Below, piece by piece: positions 33,631 through 35,085 of a stretch of DNA of 35,085 bases. Made by a program: the position numbers and the translations under genes. Location of the stretch: positions 1-35,085 of the forward strand of contig CAINWZ010000057.1 in assembly GCA_903854725.1 (NCBI GenBank), written 5' to 3'. Numbering within the stretch: the stretch's first letter is position 1; each line of letters opens with the position of its first letter. The notes under the pieces are model-generated. The model saw only the letters and a program-made list of their open reading frames with translations. It made no database searches and had not been told where the DNA came from. Source of the stretch: an uncultured Bacteroidota bacterium (GTDB lineage Bacteria > Bacteroidota > Bacteroidia > Chitinophagales > Chitinophagaceae).

Positions 33631-34236
33631 TTAAATTTTAGCTCCCGATTTAGCTACTTCTTCAATAGCATCTACAATGTTTTGATACGCACCACATCTG
33701 CAAATATTAGTATCCATATAGGTTTGAATACTTTTTCTTGTTTTTGCATTGCCTTCTCTCACACAAGCCACCGCAGACATAATTTGTCCCGAAGTGCAAT
33801 AGCCGCATTGAAAGGCATCATTTTTTAAGAAGGCGGCTTGCATAGGATGTAATTTTTCTCCCTCACTTAATCCTTCAATAGTAGTAATTTTATTGTTCTG
33901 ATTATTCAATGCTAATTGAATACAAGACTTAGTTCTTTTACCATTGATATGAATAGTACAAGCACCGCATTGTCCCATTTCACAACCTTTCTTCGTACCT
34001 GTATACGCTAAATCTTCTCTTAATAAATTAAGTAGTGTTGTTCTTGCATCAATTTCAAGATTCATTAATTTACCATTAATGGTAATGGCTAATTTTTCTT
34101 TGGCAATAGGTAAAGGAACAATTGCATCCATTGCAAAAGTTTTAACTAAAGTAGCAGGTGTAAAATAAAGCACTGCAATAGAAGCAGATTTTTTTAAAAA
34201 GCCCCTTCTGCCATCATGCTGATTACAGGGTTTCAT
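33631..34236 (-). CDS. Tat-exported 2Fe-2S subunit of a molybdenum hydroxylase
   Basis: This 201-residue protein starts with a twin-arginine signal (D-G-R10-R11-G-F-L-K-K then a hydrophobic stretch). It then carries the two [2Fe-2S] domains of the family. The plant-type domain has C-E-M-G-Q-C-G-A-C and a fourth Cys in KSCIQ. The helical domain has CGYCTSG and NICRCGAY. It transfers electrons from the molybdenum centre. I use the ATG at 34236; a TTG at 34278 would overlap the end of the upstream regulator and delay the Tat motif. The next gene in the run is the Mo subunit. Confidence 0.9.
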   Translation of the reverse strand: MKPCNQHDGRRGFLKKSASIAVLYFTPATLVKTFAMDAIVPLPIAKEKLAITINGKLMNLEIDARTTLLNLLREDLAYTGTKKGCEMGQCGACTIHINGKRTKSCIQLALNNQNNKITTIEGLSEGEKLHPMQAAFLKNDAFQCGYCTSGQIMSAVACVREGNAKTRKSIQTYMDTNICRCGAYQNIVDAIEEVAKSGAKI

Positions 34237-34270
34237 AAGCGTAGGTTTGATGTAATTTACAAACGAAATT

Positions 34271-34759
34271 TTAAACAATCTTCACATTACGAGAAAAACT
34301 TTCCTCTAAAGAAATTAAGGTTTCTGTACGCTCAATTCCTTTAATTTTTTGAAGCTCGTCATGTAGTACAAAACGAAGTTGTTGAATGTCTTTGCAAACA
34401 ATTTCAACAAACATGCTATAATTTCCTGTTGTATAGTTTACACGAACTACCTGCGGAATATTTTTTAAAGCCAACGCAACGGTATCATACATAGAACTCT
34501 TCTCTAAGTATATACCAATAAAGGCAATGATGTCATAGCCTAACACTTTTAAATCCACGGCCAGTCGTTTGCCTTGCACAATACCCAACTCTTCTAGTTT
34601 TTTAATACGCACGTGAATCGTACCACCCGATACAAAAAACTGCTTGCCTAAATCGGCATAGGAAACTTCCGCATCCTGCATCATGGCTTGAATAATTTGT
34701 AAATCGAGCTTATCTAAGCTTTTGTCAATGTTTAATTTAGGGGTAATTTTTGGGTCCAT
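34271..34759 (-). CDS. Lrp/AsnC family transcriptional regulator
   Basis: This 162-residue protein has the AsnC-type HTH (LDLQIIQAMMQDAEVSYADLGKQF with GGTIHVRIKKLEELGIVQG) and a C-terminal RAM ligand domain (TTGNYSMFVEIVCKDIQQL and the segment ending ETLISLEESFSR). Members bind amino acids or related small molecules and often form octamers. It is the first gene of the run with the Mo-hydroxylase, 34 nt before its ATG, so it may control that enzyme; this is inferred from position only. The start is ATG at 34759. Confidence 0.92.
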   Translation of the reverse strand: MDPKITPKLNIDKSLDKLDLQIIQAMMQDAEVSYADLGKQFFVSGGTIHVRIKKLEELGIVQGKRLAVDLKVLGYDIIAFIGIYLEKSSMYDTVALALKNIPQVVRVNYTTGNYSMFVEIVCKDIQQLRFVLHDELQKIKGIERTETLISLEESFSRNVKIV

Positions 34760-34785
34760 ATTTATATAATTTTAAATAATATAGC

Positions 34786-34819
34786 AATTTATTAATAATA
34801 TTCTATATTTTGATAAATT
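34786..34819. promoter_or_regulatory. AT-rich inverted repeat upstream of the Lrp-family gene
   Basis: AATTTATTA (34786-34794) and TGATAAATT (34811-34819) are inverted with one mismatch in an AT-rich stretch. Lrp-type regulators often bind AT-rich, loosely palindromic sites, so this may be an autoregulatory site. The call is tentative. Confidence 0.25.
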
Positions 34820-34830
34820 TACTTAAAATA

Positions 34831-34862
34831 TTTGCAACATATTGCCCATTACCTTAGTTTTG
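34831..34862 (+). promoter_or_regulatory. Bacteroidota promoter for the structured RNA
   Basis: TTTG at 34831-34834 and TAGTTTTG at 34855-34862 are spaced by 20 nt, matching the -33/-7 consensus. A 14-bp perfect palindrome (TTTGATATATCAAA, 34859-34872) overlaps the predicted transcription start near 34868-34870 and could be an operator. Confidence 0.6.
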
Positions 34863-34869
34863 ATATATC

Positions 34870-35085
34870 AAATGAGGGAAATACAACAATAACCGCACTC
34901 AAATGATAAGTTCTTCAATACTGTGGGGTGATGAAATCTTGGAATACATGCCTCCTTGTCTCGGAGGTGGGGATCACGGGATAAACGTAACATAGAGCCG
35001 TTCCGCAAGGGACGACCAGGGTCGACCACTGAACTTTGTGTTATAGCTAACTGCCTCATGGAGGTTCGAGCCCTCCCCCTACAGC
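34870..35085 (+). ncRNA. structured RNA with tRNA-like ends and a large insert (right end cut off)
   Basis: No convincing protein is encoded here, but the sequence folds well. An 8-bp acceptor-like stem joins 34921-34928 to 35077-35084 (one G-U pair). A D-like arm (34931-34949), an anticodon-like arm with a CCTCC/GGAGG stem and TTGTCTC loop (34951-34967), and a T-arm (35060-35076) with loop TTCGAGC follow tRNA order. Between the last two lies a 92-nt insert with a 10-bp stem (34988-34997 / 35034-35043) and, inside it, a 6-bp hairpin capped by a GCAA tetraloop (34999-35014). GC content is clearly above the neighbours. I do not recognise a known family; tmRNA, tRNA-Sec and group II intron readings do not fit. 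Confidence 0.5.

Noticed and set aside
34868..35059. 63-codon open frame on the minus strand over the structured RNA
   Set aside because: It has no ribosome site or recognisable domain, and it lies antisense to a sequence with clear RNA secondary structure and a promoter on the other strand.
34921..35085. tRNA-Sec, tmRNA or group II intron domain V at the right edge
   Set aside because: There is no TCA anticodon or Sec-type D stem for tRNA-Sec. No alanine-type tag frame or G3-U70 acceptor pair is seen for tmRNA. The GAGCCG hairpin lacks the lower helix and bulge of domain V.

Overview
The window is a dense, low-GC stretch of chromosome that I read as Bacteroidota, most likely the Chitinophagaceae/Sphingobacteriia side. 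The family-level evidence is a GldC-type gliding protein, an IPExxxVDY-family protein, a CPBP-free core of typical Bacteroidota housekeeping genes, the block BirA / RsfS / FtsH / LUD-domain protein, and repeated promoter boxes matching the Bacteroidota -7 consensus TAnnTTTG. No insertion sequence, prophage, CRISPR array or rRNA gene is visible. The genus cannot be decided from the sequence alone.

Layout. 1-2.8 kb: the start of an alpha/beta hydrolase, a tight gldC-yqeY-cvpA operon, and an unassigned glycosyltransferase-like protein. 2.8-8.7 kb: a MerR regulator, an MscS-type channel, an LpxH-type lipid A enzyme, a LUD-domain protein, FtsH and RsfS. 8.8-15 kb: biotin ligase with SelD, an IPExxxVDY protein, an exported M28 peptidase with a PDZ domain, and FeoB. 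15-18.5 kb: a sterol-desaturase-like membrane enzyme, then three lipoprotein genes (YHYH, MORN-variant/YwqK, SCO) whose stops and starts abut exactly, then the peroxiredoxin Bcp. 18.6-23.1 kb: a CarB that consists only of its N-terminal half, the C-terminal subunit of transketolase, PdxH and heme A synthase. 23.3-28.9 kb: RNase HII, Sua5/YwlC, a degenerate LuxR-type response regulator, KorB, a membrane GT2 glycosyltransferase, and a nucleotidyltransferase-GHMP kinase fusion. 29-31.3 kb: a MarR regulator with its own palindromic operator, followed by a long acyl-CoA dehydrogenase. 31.4-34.8 kb: an Lrp/AsnC regulator with a two-subunit, Tat-exported molybdenum hydroxylase that lacks the usual FAD subunit. 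34.8-35.1 kb: a well-formed promoter followed by a GC-richer, highly structured sequence whose ends fold like a tRNA but which carries a roughly 90-nt insert. It is cut by the window edge.

How the genes fit together. Most are ordinary aerobic housekeeping functions: heme A and SCO for cytochrome oxidase assembly, PdxH, Bcp, FtsH, and tRNA and ribosome factors. Two themes stand out. First, several multi-part enzymes appear with only one part: CarB half, TktC, KorB, FeoB without FeoA, and a Mo-hydroxylase without its FAD subunit. This suggests strong breakdown of ancestral operons. Second, many -7 boxes lie only 3-7 nt before the start codon, which implies leaderless mRNAs. The best candidates for undescribed biology are the structured RNA at the right edge, the YHYH-MORN-SCO lipoprotein operon, and the nucleotidyltransferase-kinase fusion.
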